NCBI RefSeq assembly: GCF_001941845.1
Contig: NZ_CP018870.1
Span: 2,511,001-2,575,000, forward strand
Length of the DNA stretch: 64,000 nt
Origin: Streptomyces sp. TN58
GTDB taxonomy: Bacteria; Actinomycetota; Actinomycetes; Streptomycetales; Streptomycetaceae
Direction of reading: 5' to 3'
In this document: one piece after another, positions 26,494 through 35,687 of the stretch
Layout of the letters: each line of letters starts with the position of its first letter
Numbering within the stretch: position 1 is the first letter of the stretch
Program-made: the position numbers and the translations under genes
Notes under the pieces: generated by a model
What the model was told of the DNA's origin: nothing
Databases searched by the model: none
What the model saw: the letters and a program-made list of their open reading frames with translations, nothing else

Positions 26494-29400
26494 GTGCAGC
26501 TCAGGGGCAGGAAACGATCGACGGCCGCGGCCATCGCGGTCATCGGGTCGCTGCTCGGCGGCGCCGTGGCCTCGGCGCCGCCGGGGTTCCTCGCGGGCCC
26601 CGCCGTTCCGGACTCGCCGACCCCCGCGCCGGGCGCGGCGGGTGCCGCCGGAGCCTCGGGCGTGGGCGCCAACGGCGCCGTCGGTCCCGCGGTCGACCCC
26701 GGCGCCGACACCCCCCGGGCCGCCTCCGAGGGGCCCGCCGTGTGGCCCCGTCCGCAGTCGATGGCGGCCGATCAGGCGCGTGAGCTGGCGCTGGGCACGG
26801 AGGCCGTGCTGGTGGCCCCGGTCGACGCCGACCCGTACGCCGTCCAGGTGGTGCGCGACGCCCTGCGCAGGGCGGGCGTGAAGACCCTGCACGAGCCAGA
26901 GCCCGGGGCCCCGCTGCCCGAGCGGGGCACCGTCGTACGGCTCCAGGACGCGGGCGCGCAGGAGGCGCTGCTGGCGCTGGGGGCGACCGCCGCCACGGAC
27001 CTGCCGCCGGGCGGCTACCGGCTGGCCGTGGGCCGGCCCGGCGGACGGGACACGGTCGCCCTGGCCGGCGTGGGCGGGGAGGGGCTCTTCCACGCGGCGC
27101 AGACGCTGCGCCAGCTGCTCGGCGCGGGCCGCGGGAAGGTGCCCGGCGTCCTGGTGCGGGACTGGCCGGCCGCGCCGGTGCGCGGGATCACCGAGGGGTT
27201 CTACGGACAGCCGTGGACCCAGCAGCAGCGCCTGGCCCAGCTGGACTTCATGGGCCGCACCAAGCAGAACCGGCTGCTGATCGCGCCCGGCGACGACCCG
27301 TACCGCACGACGGGCTGGCGCGAGGACTACCCCCGGGAGCGGCAGGAGGAGTTCCGGGCGCTGGCCGAGCGGGCCCGCGCCAACCAGGTCGTCCTGGCCT
27401 GGGCGGTGACTCCGGGGCAGTCCATGTGCCTGTCTTCGGCGGCCGACCGGGCGGCCCTCGGGCGCAAGGTGGACGCGATGTGGGACCTGGGCTTCCGCGC
27501 CTTCCAGGTGCAGTTCCAGGACGTCAGCTACACCGAGTGGGGCTGCCGCGCGGACCGGGAGCGGTACGGGCGGGGCCCGCAGGCCGCCGCGAAGGCGCAC
27601 GCGGAGGTCGCCAACGAGCTGGCCGCACACCTGGCCGCCCGGTATCCGGGGGCGCCGGCGCTGTCGCTGCTGCCGACCGAGTACTACCAGGAGGGTGCCA
27701 CCGCCTACCGGACGGCCCTGGCCCGCGCGCTGGACTCGCGGGTGGAGGTGGCCTGGACGGGCGTCGGCGTGGTGCCGCGCACGATCACGGGCAGGGAACT
27801 GGCCGGGGCGCGCTCCGCCCTGGGACAGCAGCCCCTGATCACCATGGACAACTACCCGGTCAACGACTGGGATCCGGGCCGGATCTTCCTCGGCCCGTAC
27901 GCGGGCCGCGAACCGGCGGTGGCGGGCGGCTCGGCGGCACTGCTGGCCAACGCGATGCAGCAGCCCGTCCTGTCGCGCATCCCGCTCTTCACGGCGGCCG
28001 ACTTCGCCTGGAACCCGCGCGGCTACCGCGCCGGCGAGTCCTGGCAGGCGGCGGTACGCGATCTGTCGGGCTCCGACCCGCGGGAGCGCGAGGCGGTGGC
28101 GGCGCTGGCCGGGAACACCGTGTCGTCCGGGCTCAAGCAGGAGGAGTCGGCGTATCTGAAGCCGCTGGTCGAGCAGTTCTGGAAGGCCCGCGCCGCGGGC
28201 GATCCGGCGGCCGGGACCGAGCTGCGCAAGGCGTTCACGGTGATGCGGGAGACCCCCGCCCGGCTGACCGCGCTGTCGGACGAGGCGGGCCCCTGGATGG
28301 AGCGGCTCTCCCGCTACGGAGCGGCCGGCGAACTGGCCGTGGACGTCCTGCGGGCCCAGGCCAACGGCGACGGGGCGGCCGCCTGGCAGGCCTCCCGGGC
28401 CCTCGCCGAGGCACGCCGGGAACTGGCCGAGCCGGGCCCCGCCCAGGTGGACAAGGCCGTACTGGAGCCCTTCCTGAAGAAGGCGGCGCAGGAGGCGGAC
28501 GCCTGGACGGGTGTCGCCCGCACGACCGGCACGGTGGCGAAGGACGCGCGGTCCTGGACGGTCCGGCTGGATACGGCGCGCCCCGTGACGGCGGTGACGG
28601 TGATGACGGACCCGCTGCCGTCGGGCACGCGGGGCGCGGTGGTGGAGGTCCACGTACCGGGCGAGGGCTGGCGGAAGGTCGCGGACGCCGCGGCCTCGGG
28701 CTGGACCCAGGTCGACACGGCGGGCGTCCGCGCCGACGCGGTGCGCCTGGCGTGGGCCGGGGACGCGCCCGCGGTGCACCAGGTGGTCCCGTGGTTCGGG
28801 GACGGCCCGCGGACCCGTTTCGAGCTGGCGGACGGGGGCCGGGCCGACGCGGAGATCGGCGGCGCGCCGCAGCGGGTCACGGCGCAGTTGTCGGCCGTGG
28901 GCCCCGGCGAGATCCGCGGGCCGCTGACGGCGCAGCCTCCGGCGGGTATGGAGGTACGCCTGCCGCAGACCGCGGTGGTCCCGCGGGGCGGCCAGGCGTC
29001 GATCCCGCTGGAGGTCGTCGTGGCCGCGAACACCCCGCCGGGCGACTACCGGATCCCGGTGGCCTTCGACGGCGAGACCCGCATCCTGACCGTGCGGGCG
29101 GTGCCCCGGACCGGCGGGCCGGACCTGCTGCGGACCGCGCGTGCGAGCTCCTCGGCGAACGAGACCCCGTCCTTCCCCGCCTCGGCGGTCGTGGACGGTT
29201 CCCCCTCCACCCGCTGGTCGTCACCGGCCGCGGACGGCGCCTGGTGGCAGGCGGAGCTGCGCGCCCCGGCCCGCGTCGGGCGGCTGGAGCTGCACTGGCA
29301 GGACGCGTACCCGTCGGCCTACCGGGTGGAGACCTCGGCGGACGGGGTGACCTGGCGGCCGGCCGCGGCCGTCACGGACTCCCGCGGCGGCCGCGAGTCG

Positions 29401-29517
29401 CTGCGGCTGGACGCGTCGGCGGCGGACACCCGCTTCCTGAGGGTGACGTGCGAGCGCCGCGCGACGCGCTACGGCTGCTCGCTGTGGTCGGCGGAGGCCT
29501 ACGCGGTGACGCCCTAA
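26494..29517 (+). CDS. Secreted GH84-like beta-N-acetylglucosaminidase with F5/8 C domain
   Basis: A 1007-residue exported protein. After a signal peptide (KRSTAAAIAVIGSLLGGAVASA) come a GH20b-like N-terminal domain (about 75-225), the GH84 barrel (RGITEGFYGQPWT at about 230, NRLLIAPGDDPYRTTGWR, LPTEYYQEG, TMDNYPVNDWDP), a helical domain, a beta-sandwich/NEW3-like domain (~815-870) and a C-terminal discoidin (F5/8 type C) carbohydrate-binding domain (~880-1007). At the site of the GH84 catalytic Asp-Asp pair the protein has Gln342-Asp343 (VQFQDVSY). Start GTG 26494 has GAGGAGG just upstream. Likely attacks GlcNAc-containing glycans outside the cell. The stop codon overlaps the end of a MITE-like repeat. 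Confidence 0.87.
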   Translation: MQLRGRKRSTAAAIAVIGSLLGGAVASAPPGFLAGPAVPDSPTPAPGAAGAAGASGVGANGAVGPAVDPGADTPRAASEGPAVWPRPQSMAADQARELALGTEAVLVAPVDADPYAVQVVRDALRRAGVKTLHEPEPGAPLPERGTVVRLQDAGAQEALLALGATAATDLPPGGYRLAVGRPGGRDTVALAGVGGEGLFHAAQTLRQLLGAGRGKVPGVLVRDWPAAPVRGITEGFYGQPWTQQQRLAQLDFMGRTKQNRLLIAPGDDPYRTTGWREDYPRERQEEFRALAERARANQVVLAWAVTPGQSMCLSSAADRAALGRKVDAMWDLGFRAFQVQFQDVSYTEWGCRADRERYGRGPQAAAKAHAEVANELAAHLAARYPGAPALSLLPTEYYQEGATAYRTALARALDSRVEVAWTGVGVVPRTITGRELAGARSALGQQPLITMDNYPVNDWDPGRIFLGPYAGREPAVAGGSAALLANAMQQPVLSRIPLFTAADFAWNPRGYRAGESWQAAVRDLSGSDPREREAVAALAGNTVSSGLKQEESAYLKPLVEQFWKARAAGDPAAGTELRKAFTVMRETPARLTALSDEAGPWMERLSRYGAAGELAVDVLRAQANGDGAAAWQASRALAEARRELAEPGPAQVDKAVLEPFLKKAAQEADAWTGVARTTGTVAKDARSWTVRLDTARPVTAVTVMTDPLPSGTRGAVVEVHVPGEGWRKVADAAASGWTQVDTAGVRADAVRLAWAGDAPAVHQVVPWFGDGPRTRFELADGGRADAEIGGAPQRVTAQLSAVGPGEIRGPLTAQPPAGMEVRLPQTAVVPRGGQASIPLEVVVAANTPPGDYRIPVAFDGETRILTVRAVPRTGGPDLLRTARASSSANETPSFPASAVVDGSPSTRWSSPAADGAWWQAELRAPARVGRLELHWQDAYPSAYRVETSADGVTWRPAAAVTDSRGGRESLRLDASAADTRFLRVTCERRATRYGCSLWSAEAYAVTP

Positions 29518-29692
29518 GGCGTGTTGCGAAAGTGGCGTCGTCCGCCCGCAGGGCGGTGCTCGCGGTGTCTGGTGCGGTGCCTCGCAAGGCGGAGGGTCGC
29601 CCGCGTACCGGTCGTACGCGGGCGACCCCGACAACGCCGCGAGGTGCCGTGCCAGGCGCCGCGAGCCAGACGAGGCTTTCGCAACACGCCCT
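29516..29692. repeat. MITE-like repeat, full copy B (177 bp)
   Basis: Terminal inverted repeats of 17 bp, 29516-29532 and 29676-29692, match at 16 positions (AGGGCGTGTTGCGAAAG type). TA dinucleotides at 29515-29516 and 29692-29693 bracket the element, as expected for TA-targeting (IS630/Tc1-like) transposition. There is no ORF inside; a further strong palindrome (GTCGCCCGCGTACCGG / CCGGTCGTACGCGGGCGAC type) occupies the middle. The ends match the shorter element at 2050-2126. The left end provides the last bases of the stop codon of the GH84 gene. No transposase is in the window. Confidence 0.75.
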
Positions 29693-29785
29693 AGGTGTAT
29701 TGGCCCCGGTCCGCACCGGCCGGGCCGCGCGTCTGACGACGGCACGCGGTCCGGTGGTGGATCGGCGCGGCCCCGGCGGGGGCCG

Positions 29786-30328
29786 TCAGGAGGCGGCCAC
29801 CGTGATCCCGATCCGTTCCAGCGCGTCCTCGGCGCCGTACGGCTGGAGGTACGGCATCCACCTGGGGTCCCGGTGCCCGGTTCCGATGATGCGCCAGGCC
29901 AGACCCGAGGGAGGGGCCGGCTGGTGGCGCAGGCGCCAGCCCAGTTCCAGCAGGTGCCGGTCGGCTTTGACGTGGTTGCAGCGCCGGCACGCCGCGACGA
30001 CGTTGTCCCAGGCGTGCTGTCCGCCCCGGCTGCGCGGAATGACGTGGTCGACGCTGGTGGCGACCGCGCCGCAGTACATGCAGCGGCCGCCGTCCCGCGC
30101 GAACAGGGCGCGCCGGGTGAGTGGAACGGGCCCCCGGTAGGGGACCCGCACGAAGCGCTTGAGCCGTACCACGCTGGGCGCGGGGACGACCCGTGTCGCG
30201 CTGTGCAGATAGGCGCCGGATTCCTCCAGGGAGACAGCTTTGTTCTCCAGGACGAGGACGAGCGCGCGGCGGAGCGGTACGACGCCGAGGGGCTCGTACG
30301 ACGCGTTGAGGACCAGGACGTGCGGCAC
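29786..30328 (-). CDS. HNH endonuclease family protein
   Basis: A 180-residue protein with an HNH domain: CMYCGAVATSVDHVIPRSRGG, then WDNVVAACRRCNHVKADR, giving two CxxC zinc pairs and the DH...N...H nuclease core (residues about 83-125). The N-terminal 60 residues begin MPHVLVLNASYEPLGVV, a hallmark of a very conserved actinobacterial HNH group. Its biological DNA target is unknown; this group is chromosomal and not linked to restriction systems as far as I know. A 7-bp stem hairpin (29768-29785) follows the stop. Divergent from the MscS gene. Confidence 0.88.
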   Translation of the reverse strand: MPHVLVLNASYEPLGVVPLRRALVLVLENKAVSLEESGAYLHSATRVVPAPSVVRLKRFVRVPYRGPVPLTRRALFARDGGRCMYCGAVATSVDHVIPRSRGGQHAWDNVVAACRRCNHVKADRHLLELGWRLRHQPAPPSGLAWRIIGTGHRDPRWMPYLQPYGAEDALERIGITVAAS

Positions 30329-30612
30329 GGACTGCCTCCTTGTACGCCGGCGGCGCGTGGCTCGCGCCGGGACGATCTGCTCTCCAGTCTCTCCTTACGG
30401 CTGGTCGAAGCGCCACCACTCGCCTGTAACGGGTCCGTGGTGTTTTCAACCACAGTCAGTCATCCCCAGGTGAGTCTGGTCTCTCCCTCGAACACGGCAC
30501 CAAGGTGAAGGGATTGCCCCGTTAGTGTGGATGGTCTGCCCCGCATATCCGCCCGCGGTCCCCTTCCGCGGCCACCCCGGCGGGCAGACCGCTACATCTG
30601 GAGGTTCCCGTC

Positions 30613-31695
30613 GTGCCCTGGCCCGCCGCTCTGCTGCCGCTGGCAGCCGATGTCCCGGACGCGCCCGCTTCGGTCAAGGAGGCGCAGGAGAGCGTCACCG
30701 AGGCCGCGAGCTTCATCGAGCAGAACTGGGCCACCTGGCTGAGCATCGGCCTGCGGATCCTGCTCATCGTCGTGATAGCGGCGGTGATCCGCTCGGCGGT
30801 CCGCAAGGCGCTGACCAAGCTCATAAACCGGATGAACACCAGCGCCGAGGCGGTCGAGGGCACCGCGCTGGGCGGGCTGCTGGTCAACGCCGAGCGGCGG
30901 CGCCAGCGGTCGGAGGCGATCGGCTCGGTCCTGCGGTCGGTGGCGTCGTTCCTGATCCTGGGCACGGCCGCGCTGATGGTCCTGGCCGCCCTGAAGATCG
31001 ACCTGGCCCCGCTGCTGGCGAGTGCCGGTGTGGCGGGTGTCGCCATCGGTTTCGGTGCCCGCAACCTGGTGACGGACTTCCTCTCCGGCGTCTTCATGAT
31101 CATGGAGGACCAGTACGGCGTCGGCGACAAGATCGACGCCGGGGTGGCCTCGGGCGAGGTCATCGAGGTCGGCCTGCGTGTGACGAAGCTGCGCGGGGAC
31201 AACGGCGAGATCTGGTACGTGCGCAACGGCGAGATCAAGCGGATCGGCAACCTCAGCCAGGGCTGGGCGACCGCCGGGGTCGCCGTGCAGGTCAAGCCGT
31301 CGGAGAAGCTGACGCGGATCCGCGAGGTGGTCGGGCAGGTCGCCGACGCGATGGCGAAGGAGTCCCCCTGGGACGAGCGCCTGTGGGGTCCGGTGGAGGT
31401 CCTCGGTCTGGACGAGGTGCTGCTCGCCTCGATGACGGTGAAGGTGTCCGCGAAGACGATGCCGGGCCAGCAGTTGGCGGTGGAGCGGGAGCTGCGCTGG
31501 CGGATCAAGGAGGCCTTCGACGCCGCCGGCATCCAGATCATCGGCGGCCTGCCGGCGGGGGACGAGGAGGACGAGGCCCCGGCGGACCCGGCCGCCTCGG
31601 TCGCCGCGCCGTCCGCCCTGGCCAACCCCACCTCCCCGCAGTCCCTGGCCGCCGCCCCGATCCCGGCGCCCTCCACCCCGCGGATCACCAAGTAG
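30613..31695 (+). CDS. MscS-family mechanosensitive ion channel
   Basis: A 360-residue small-conductance mechanosensitive channel homologue. N-terminal helices precede the pore helix and the diagnostic segment LLASAGVAGVAIGFGARNLVTDFLSGVFMIMEDQYGVGDKI (about 138-180, given here in outline), then the beta domain VIEVGLRVTKLRGDNGEIWYVRNGEI and a C-terminal alpha/beta domain. The last 50 residues are Ala/Pro-rich. Start GTG 30613 is preceded by GGAGGT at 30599-30604. It releases solutes on hypo-osmotic shock. Monocistronic with a strong terminator. Confidence 0.92.
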   Translation: MPWPAALLPLAADVPDAPASVKEAQESVTEAASFIEQNWATWLSIGLRILLIVVIAAVIRSAVRKALTKLINRMNTSAEAVEGTALGGLLVNAERRRQRSEAIGSVLRSVASFLILGTAALMVLAALKIDLAPLLASAGVAGVAIGFGARNLVTDFLSGVFMIMEDQYGVGDKIDAGVASGEVIEVGLRVTKLRGDNGEIWYVRNGEIKRIGNLSQGWATAGVAVQVKPSEKLTRIREVVGQVADAMAKESPWDERLWGPVEVLGLDEVLLASMTVKVSAKTMPGQQLAVERELRWRIKEAFDAAGIQIIGGLPAGDEEDEAPADPAASVAAPSALANPTSPQSLAAAPIPAPSTPRITK

Positions 31696-31712
31696 CGCCG
31701 TACCGGCATCCC

Positions 31713-31759
31713 CGCTGCCCCGCGGGCCGGTCCTCATGGACCAGGCCCGCGGGGCAGCG
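31713..31759 (+). terminator. Hairpin terminator after mscS
   Basis: 16-bp perfect outer stem (31713-31728 with 31744-31759) continued by an inner GGTCC-TCAT-GGACC stem with one bulged A, 17 bases past the mscS stop. Confidence 0.85.
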
Positions 31760-31829
31760 GCATTGACACGCCCCGAAGGACGACAGGAAACTTACCTAAC
31801 AGATCACTCCGGTGAGGGAGAGCCGCCGC

Positions 31830-33092
31830 ATGCCCGCCACCACGCCCGGAACGCCCAGTCTGCTGCGCGCCATGAACGACCGGGCCGCACTCGACCTCCT
31901 GCTGGCGCACGGCCCGCTGTCCCGGACCCGCGTCGGGCAGCTGACCGGACTGTCGAAGCCCACGGCCTCCCAGCTGCTGGCCCGGCTGGAGGCCGCCGGA
32001 CTCGTGGTGGCCACCGGCACCGACGGCGGCCGCCCCGGCCCCAGCGCCCAGCTGTACGCGATCAACCCGCGGGCCGCGTACGTCGGCGGTGTCGACGTCA
32101 CCCCGGCGCGCGTCCTGGCGGCCGTCGCCGACCTGACCGGCACCGTGACCGCCTCCCACGAAGTCCCCCGCACCGAGGGTGCCGACGCCGTCGCCCTGGT
32201 GGCCGAAGCCCTCGGCGGGGCCGTAGGCGCCGCCGGCCTGCACCCCCGCGACCTGCACCGGGTGGTCATCGGCACGCCCGGCGCCTTCGACCCGCGGACG
32301 GGCCGGCTGCGCTACGCCGGCCACCTCCCCGGCTGGCACTCCCCCACCCTCCTCGACGACCTGGCGGCGGCCCTGCCGATGCCCCTCGCGTACGAGAACG
32401 ACGTCAACCTCGCCGCCGTCGCCGAGCAGCGCCTCGGCGCCGCCCGCGGGTACGGGGACTTCGTCCTGCTGTGGAACGAGGAGGGGCTCGGCGCCGCGCT
32501 GGTCTTCGGCGGCCGGCTGCACCGCGGCTGGACCGGCGGCGCGGGCGAGGTGGGCTTCCTGCCCGTACCGGGCCGCCCTCTGATACGCCAGGTCGCCCGG
32601 GCGAACTCCGGCGGCTACCAGGAGCTGGCCGGTGTGGAGGGGCTGCCCCGTCTCGCCGCGGCACTGGGCGTCGCGGCCTCCGCCGTCCCGGCTCCCGGCG
32701 CACCGCAGCCTCCCCAGGCCCGGCCGGCCACCGGCACCGCGTCCGGCCCGCGCAACCCGGAGGTCGCCGCCGCCGTAGCACTGCTAGCGGACGCCGCCGC
32801 CGCGCCCGAGGGGGCGCGCCTGCGCTTCCTCCAGGAGTACGCCACCGCCCTGGCCACCGGTCTCGCCTCGCTGGTCGCCGTACTGGACCCGGAGATCGTG
32901 GTGCTGGCCGGAGCCGCGATCAGCGCGGGCGGCGAGCCGCTGCGCGAGCTGCTGGAGGCCGAGCTCGCCGAACTGGCCCCCGCCCGCCCCCGCCTGGTCC
33001 CCGGCCTGGTCCTGGACCGGCCCGTCCTGCGCGGCGCGCTGGAGAGCGCGCTCGCCGCCACCCGCGACGAGGTCTTCGACACCTCCCGCTGA
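31830..33092 (+). CDS. ROK-family transcriptional regulator
   Basis: A 420-residue protein: an N-terminal winged HTH (ALDLLLAHGPLSRTRVGQLTGLSKPTASQLLARLEAAGLV in outline, residues ~12-60) plus a ROK sugar-kinase-like domain (VGGVDVTPARVLAAVADL, IGTPGAFDP, ENDVNLAAVAEQ, GAGEVGFLP). The zinc signature CxCGxxGCxE of classical ROK proteins is missing and replaced by a proline/alanine-rich insertion around 295-315. ATG 31830 has GGGAG upstream; an in-frame GTG at 31812 lacks one. It precedes the GH4 and kinase genes on the same strand and probably controls them in response to a sugar. Confidence 0.88.
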   Translation: MPATTPGTPSLLRAMNDRAALDLLLAHGPLSRTRVGQLTGLSKPTASQLLARLEAAGLVVATGTDGGRPGPSAQLYAINPRAAYVGGVDVTPARVLAAVADLTGTVTASHEVPRTEGADAVALVAEALGGAVGAAGLHPRDLHRVVIGTPGAFDPRTGRLRYAGHLPGWHSPTLLDDLAAALPMPLAYENDVNLAAVAEQRLGAARGYGDFVLLWNEEGLGAALVFGGRLHRGWTGGAGEVGFLPVPGRPLIRQVARANSGGYQELAGVEGLPRLAAALGVAASAVPAPGAPQPPQARPATGTASGPRNPEVAAAVALLADAAAAPEGARLRFLQEYATALATGLASLVAVLDPEIVVLAGAAISAGGEPLRELLEAELAELAPARPRLVPGLVLDRPVLRGALESALAATRDEVFDTSR

Positions 33093-33210
33093 ACCGACCA
33101 CCCACGGCCGCGACCGTACGGGTCACGGCCCCGGTGACCGCCCTCTTCCGTCCGCCCGGAAGGCGTTCGTCGAGGGGGTTCACCCTGACCGGCGTGAAAG
33201 GCTGACGACA

Positions 33211-34497
33211 TTGAAACTCGCAGTGGTGGGCGGCGGTTCCACCTACACCCCCGAACTGGTCGACGGCTTCGCACGGCTGCGCGACACCCTGCCGGTGAGC
33301 GAGCTGGTGCTGATCGACCCGGCCACCGAGCGGCTGGAGCCGGTCGGCGCCCTGGCCCGCCGGATCTTCGCCCGGCAGGACCACGCGGGCAAGATCACGA
33401 CGACCACCGACCTCGACGCGGGCGTCGCCGGGGCCGACGCGGTCCTCCTCCAGCTGCGCGTCGGCGGGCAGGCCGCCCGGCTCCAGGACGAGACCTGGCC
33501 CCTGGAGTGCGGCTGCGTCGGGCAGGAGACGACCGGCGCGGGCGGGCTCGCCAAGGCCCTGCGTACGGTCCCGGTGGTCCTCGACATCGCCGAGCGGGTC
33601 CGGCGGGCCAGCCCCCACGCCTGGATCATCGACTTCACCAACCCGGTCGGCATCGTCACCCGGGCCCTGCTGCGGGCCGGCCACAAGGCCGTCGGACTGT
33701 GCAACGTCGCCATCGGCCTCCAGCGCAAGTTCGCGGCCCTGCTGGAACTGGCCCCCTCCGACGTCCACCTGGACCACGTGGGCCTCAACCACCTCACCTG
33801 GGAACTGGCCGTGCGCAGGGGCGGCCCGGACGGCGAGGACATGCTGCCCGGGCTGCTCGCCGCGCACGGGGAGGCCGTCGCGTCGGACCTGCGGCTGCCG
33901 CGGACCGTACTGGACCGCCTCGGCGTCGTGCCCTCGTACTACCTGCGCTACTTCTACTCCCACGACGAAGTCGTACGGGAGCTGGGCACGAAGCCCTCGC
34001 GGGCCGCCGAGGTCGCCGCGATGGAGCGCGAACTCCTGCGCCTGTACACCGATCCGGCCCTCGACGAGAAGCCGGCACTGCTGGCCAGGAGGGGCGGCGC
34101 CTTCTACTCGGAGGCGGCGGTGGATCTGGCGGCCGCGCTGCTGGGCGGCGGCGGCCCGGAGGTACAGGTGGTCAACACGTACAACAACGGCACGCTGCCC
34201 TTCCTGCCGGACGACGCCGTCGTCGAGGTCCAGGCGCGCGTCCGGGCCGCCGGCGGCGACGGCCCCGTACCGCTGCCGGTACCGCTGCCCGTACCGCGCC
34301 TGGACCCGCTGTTCGCCGGGCTGATCGCGCACGTGAGCGGATACGAGGACCTGGCCTTGGACGCGGCCCTGCGGGGCGGCCGCGAGCGGGTGTTCAAGGC
34401 GCTGCTCGCGCACCCGCTGATCGGCCAGTACGACCTGGCCGAAGGACTGGCCGACCGGCTCCTCGCGCACAACAGGGAGCACCTGCCATGGGCGTGA
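33211..34497 (+). CDS. GH4-family 6-phospho-beta-glucosidase
   Basis: A 428-residue NAD+ and metal-dependent GH4 glycosidase, which cleaves phosphorylated disaccharides by an oxidation-elimination mechanism. The Rossmann motif VVGGGSTYTPELVDGF starts at residue 4; Cys164 (GLCNVAIG) and His194 (GLNHLTW) are the expected metal ligands; DFTNPVGIVT contains the conserved Asn. The best start is TTG 33211 (giving MKLAVVGGGS), since no ATG or GTG fits the N-terminus. It overlaps the next gene by 10 bp. With the kinase and ROK regulator it forms a beta-glucoside or amino-sugar use operon. Confidence 0.92.
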   Translation: MKLAVVGGGSTYTPELVDGFARLRDTLPVSELVLIDPATERLEPVGALARRIFARQDHAGKITTTTDLDAGVAGADAVLLQLRVGGQAARLQDETWPLECGCVGQETTGAGGLAKALRTVPVVLDIAERVRRASPHAWIIDFTNPVGIVTRALLRAGHKAVGLCNVAIGLQRKFAALLELAPSDVHLDHVGLNHLTWELAVRRGGPDGEDMLPGLLAAHGEAVASDLRLPRTVLDRLGVVPSYYLRYFYSHDEVVRELGTKPSRAAEVAAMERELLRLYTDPALDEKPALLARRGGAFYSEAAVDLAAALLGGGGPEVQVVNTYNNGTLPFLPDDAVVEVQARVRAAGGDGPVPLPVPLPVPRLDPLFAGLIAHVSGYEDLALDAALRGGRERVFKALLAHPLIGQYDLAEGLADRLLAHNREHLPWA

Positions 34498-35477
34498 CCC
34501 TTCCCGCGGTCCTGGCGGTCGACGCGGGCAACAGCAAGACGGACGTCGCCCTCCTCGGCCCCGACGGATCCGTGCTGGCCACCGGGCGGGCCGGGGGCTT
34601 CCAGCCGCCGCGGACCGGGGTGGCCGCGGCCGTGGACGTACTGGCCGAGGCACTGGCCGGCGCGGGGGTGCGCCCCGGCCACGGGGGCGCGCCGGTCGCC
34701 GCGCACGTGTCGGCCTGCCTGGCGAACGCCGACTTCCCGGTGGAGGAGCGGCGGCTCGCGCGGGAGATCGAGCGGCGCGGCTGGGGGCGCACCACCGCGG
34801 TGCACAACGACACCTTCGCGCTGCTGCGCGCCGGACTGCCCGCGGGCGCACCACCGCGCGGTGTCGCGGTGGTGTGCGGTGCGGGCATCAACTGCGTCGG
34901 GATGGCCCCGGACGGGCGGACCGCGCGGTTCCCCGCGGTCGGACGGATCTCCGGCGACTGGGGCGGCGGGGGCGGACTGGCCGAGGAGGCCCTGTGGTTC
35001 GCGGCCCGCGCGGAGGACGGGCGGGGCGCGGCGACGGAGCTGGCCCGGGCGCTGCCCGCACGGCTCGGCCACGGATCGATGGCCTCGCTGATCGAGGCCC
35101 TGCACCTGGGGGACGTGCCGGCCGCGCGGCGGCACGAGCTGACGCCGGTGCTGTTCGAGGTGGCGGCCGCCGGGGACGCGGTGGCGCTCTCGCTGGTGCA
35201 CCGGCAGGCGGACGAGGTCGTGGCGATGGCCGTCGTGGCGCTGGGCCGCCTCGGCCTGCTGGACGAGGAGGCGCCGGTGGTGCTGGGCGGCGGGGTGCTG
35301 GCGGCCCGGCACCCGCGGCTGGACGAGCGGATCGCGGCGGGCCTCGCCGAACGGGCCCCGCACGCCCGCGCCACCGTGGTCACGGCGCCCCCGGTACTGG
35401 GCGCCGGGCTGCTGGGCCTGGACGCGGTGGGGGCTCCGGCGGCGGCCCACGCAGAACTCCGTGCCCATTTCGGGTGA
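34488..35477 (+). CDS. BadF/BcrA-type ATPase / N-acetylglucosamine kinase-like protein
   Basis: A 329-residue ASKHA-fold sugar kinase. Motifs: phosphate-1 VLAVDAGNSKTDVALLGPDG (residues ~7-26), NDTFALLRAG, phosphate-2 GVAVVCGAGINCVG, SGDWGGGGGLAEEAL, and the adenosine-binding VVLGGGVLAA. This is the eukaryotic-type GlcNAc-kinase clade (BadF/BadG/BcrA/BcrD family). Its ATG at 34488 lies inside the GH4 gene, with AGGGAGC upstream, so expression is coupled. It likely phosphorylates the sugar released or used by the pathway (GlcNAc, glucosamine or glucose). Confidence 0.87.
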   Translation: MGVTLPAVLAVDAGNSKTDVALLGPDGSVLATGRAGGFQPPRTGVAAAVDVLAEALAGAGVRPGHGGAPVAAHVSACLANADFPVEERRLAREIERRGWGRTTAVHNDTFALLRAGLPAGAPPRGVAVVCGAGINCVGMAPDGRTARFPAVGRISGDWGGGGGLAEEALWFAARAEDGRGAATELARALPARLGHGSMASLIEALHLGDVPAARRHELTPVLFEVAAAGDAVALSLVHRQADEVVAMAVVALGRLGLLDEEAPVVLGGGVLAARHPRLDERIAAGLAERAPHARATVVTAPPVLGAGLLGLDAVGAPAAAHAELRAHFG

Positions 35478-35687
35478 ACCCGCCCCTGGAGGCGCCCGGT
35501 CTGCAACCGTTACGGCGGTAAGGACGTATTGACGGTGAAGGGGTGGCGGAGGGCACCCGCGGGGGCGGGCCGCCCCGGATCCGGCACCGGGTGCTGTGGT
35601 CCACCGGGACTACGGCCATACTGCTGCTGCGCAGGGGGCATTCTCCGGCGCCGGCTGGGGGACGACAGGACCGAGGGGGAGGTCACG

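Noticed and set aside
31763..31768. TTGACA upstream of the ROK gene as a -35 box
   Set aside because: No acceptable -10 hexamer at 16-19 bp; TACCTA is too far away. Not called as a promoter.
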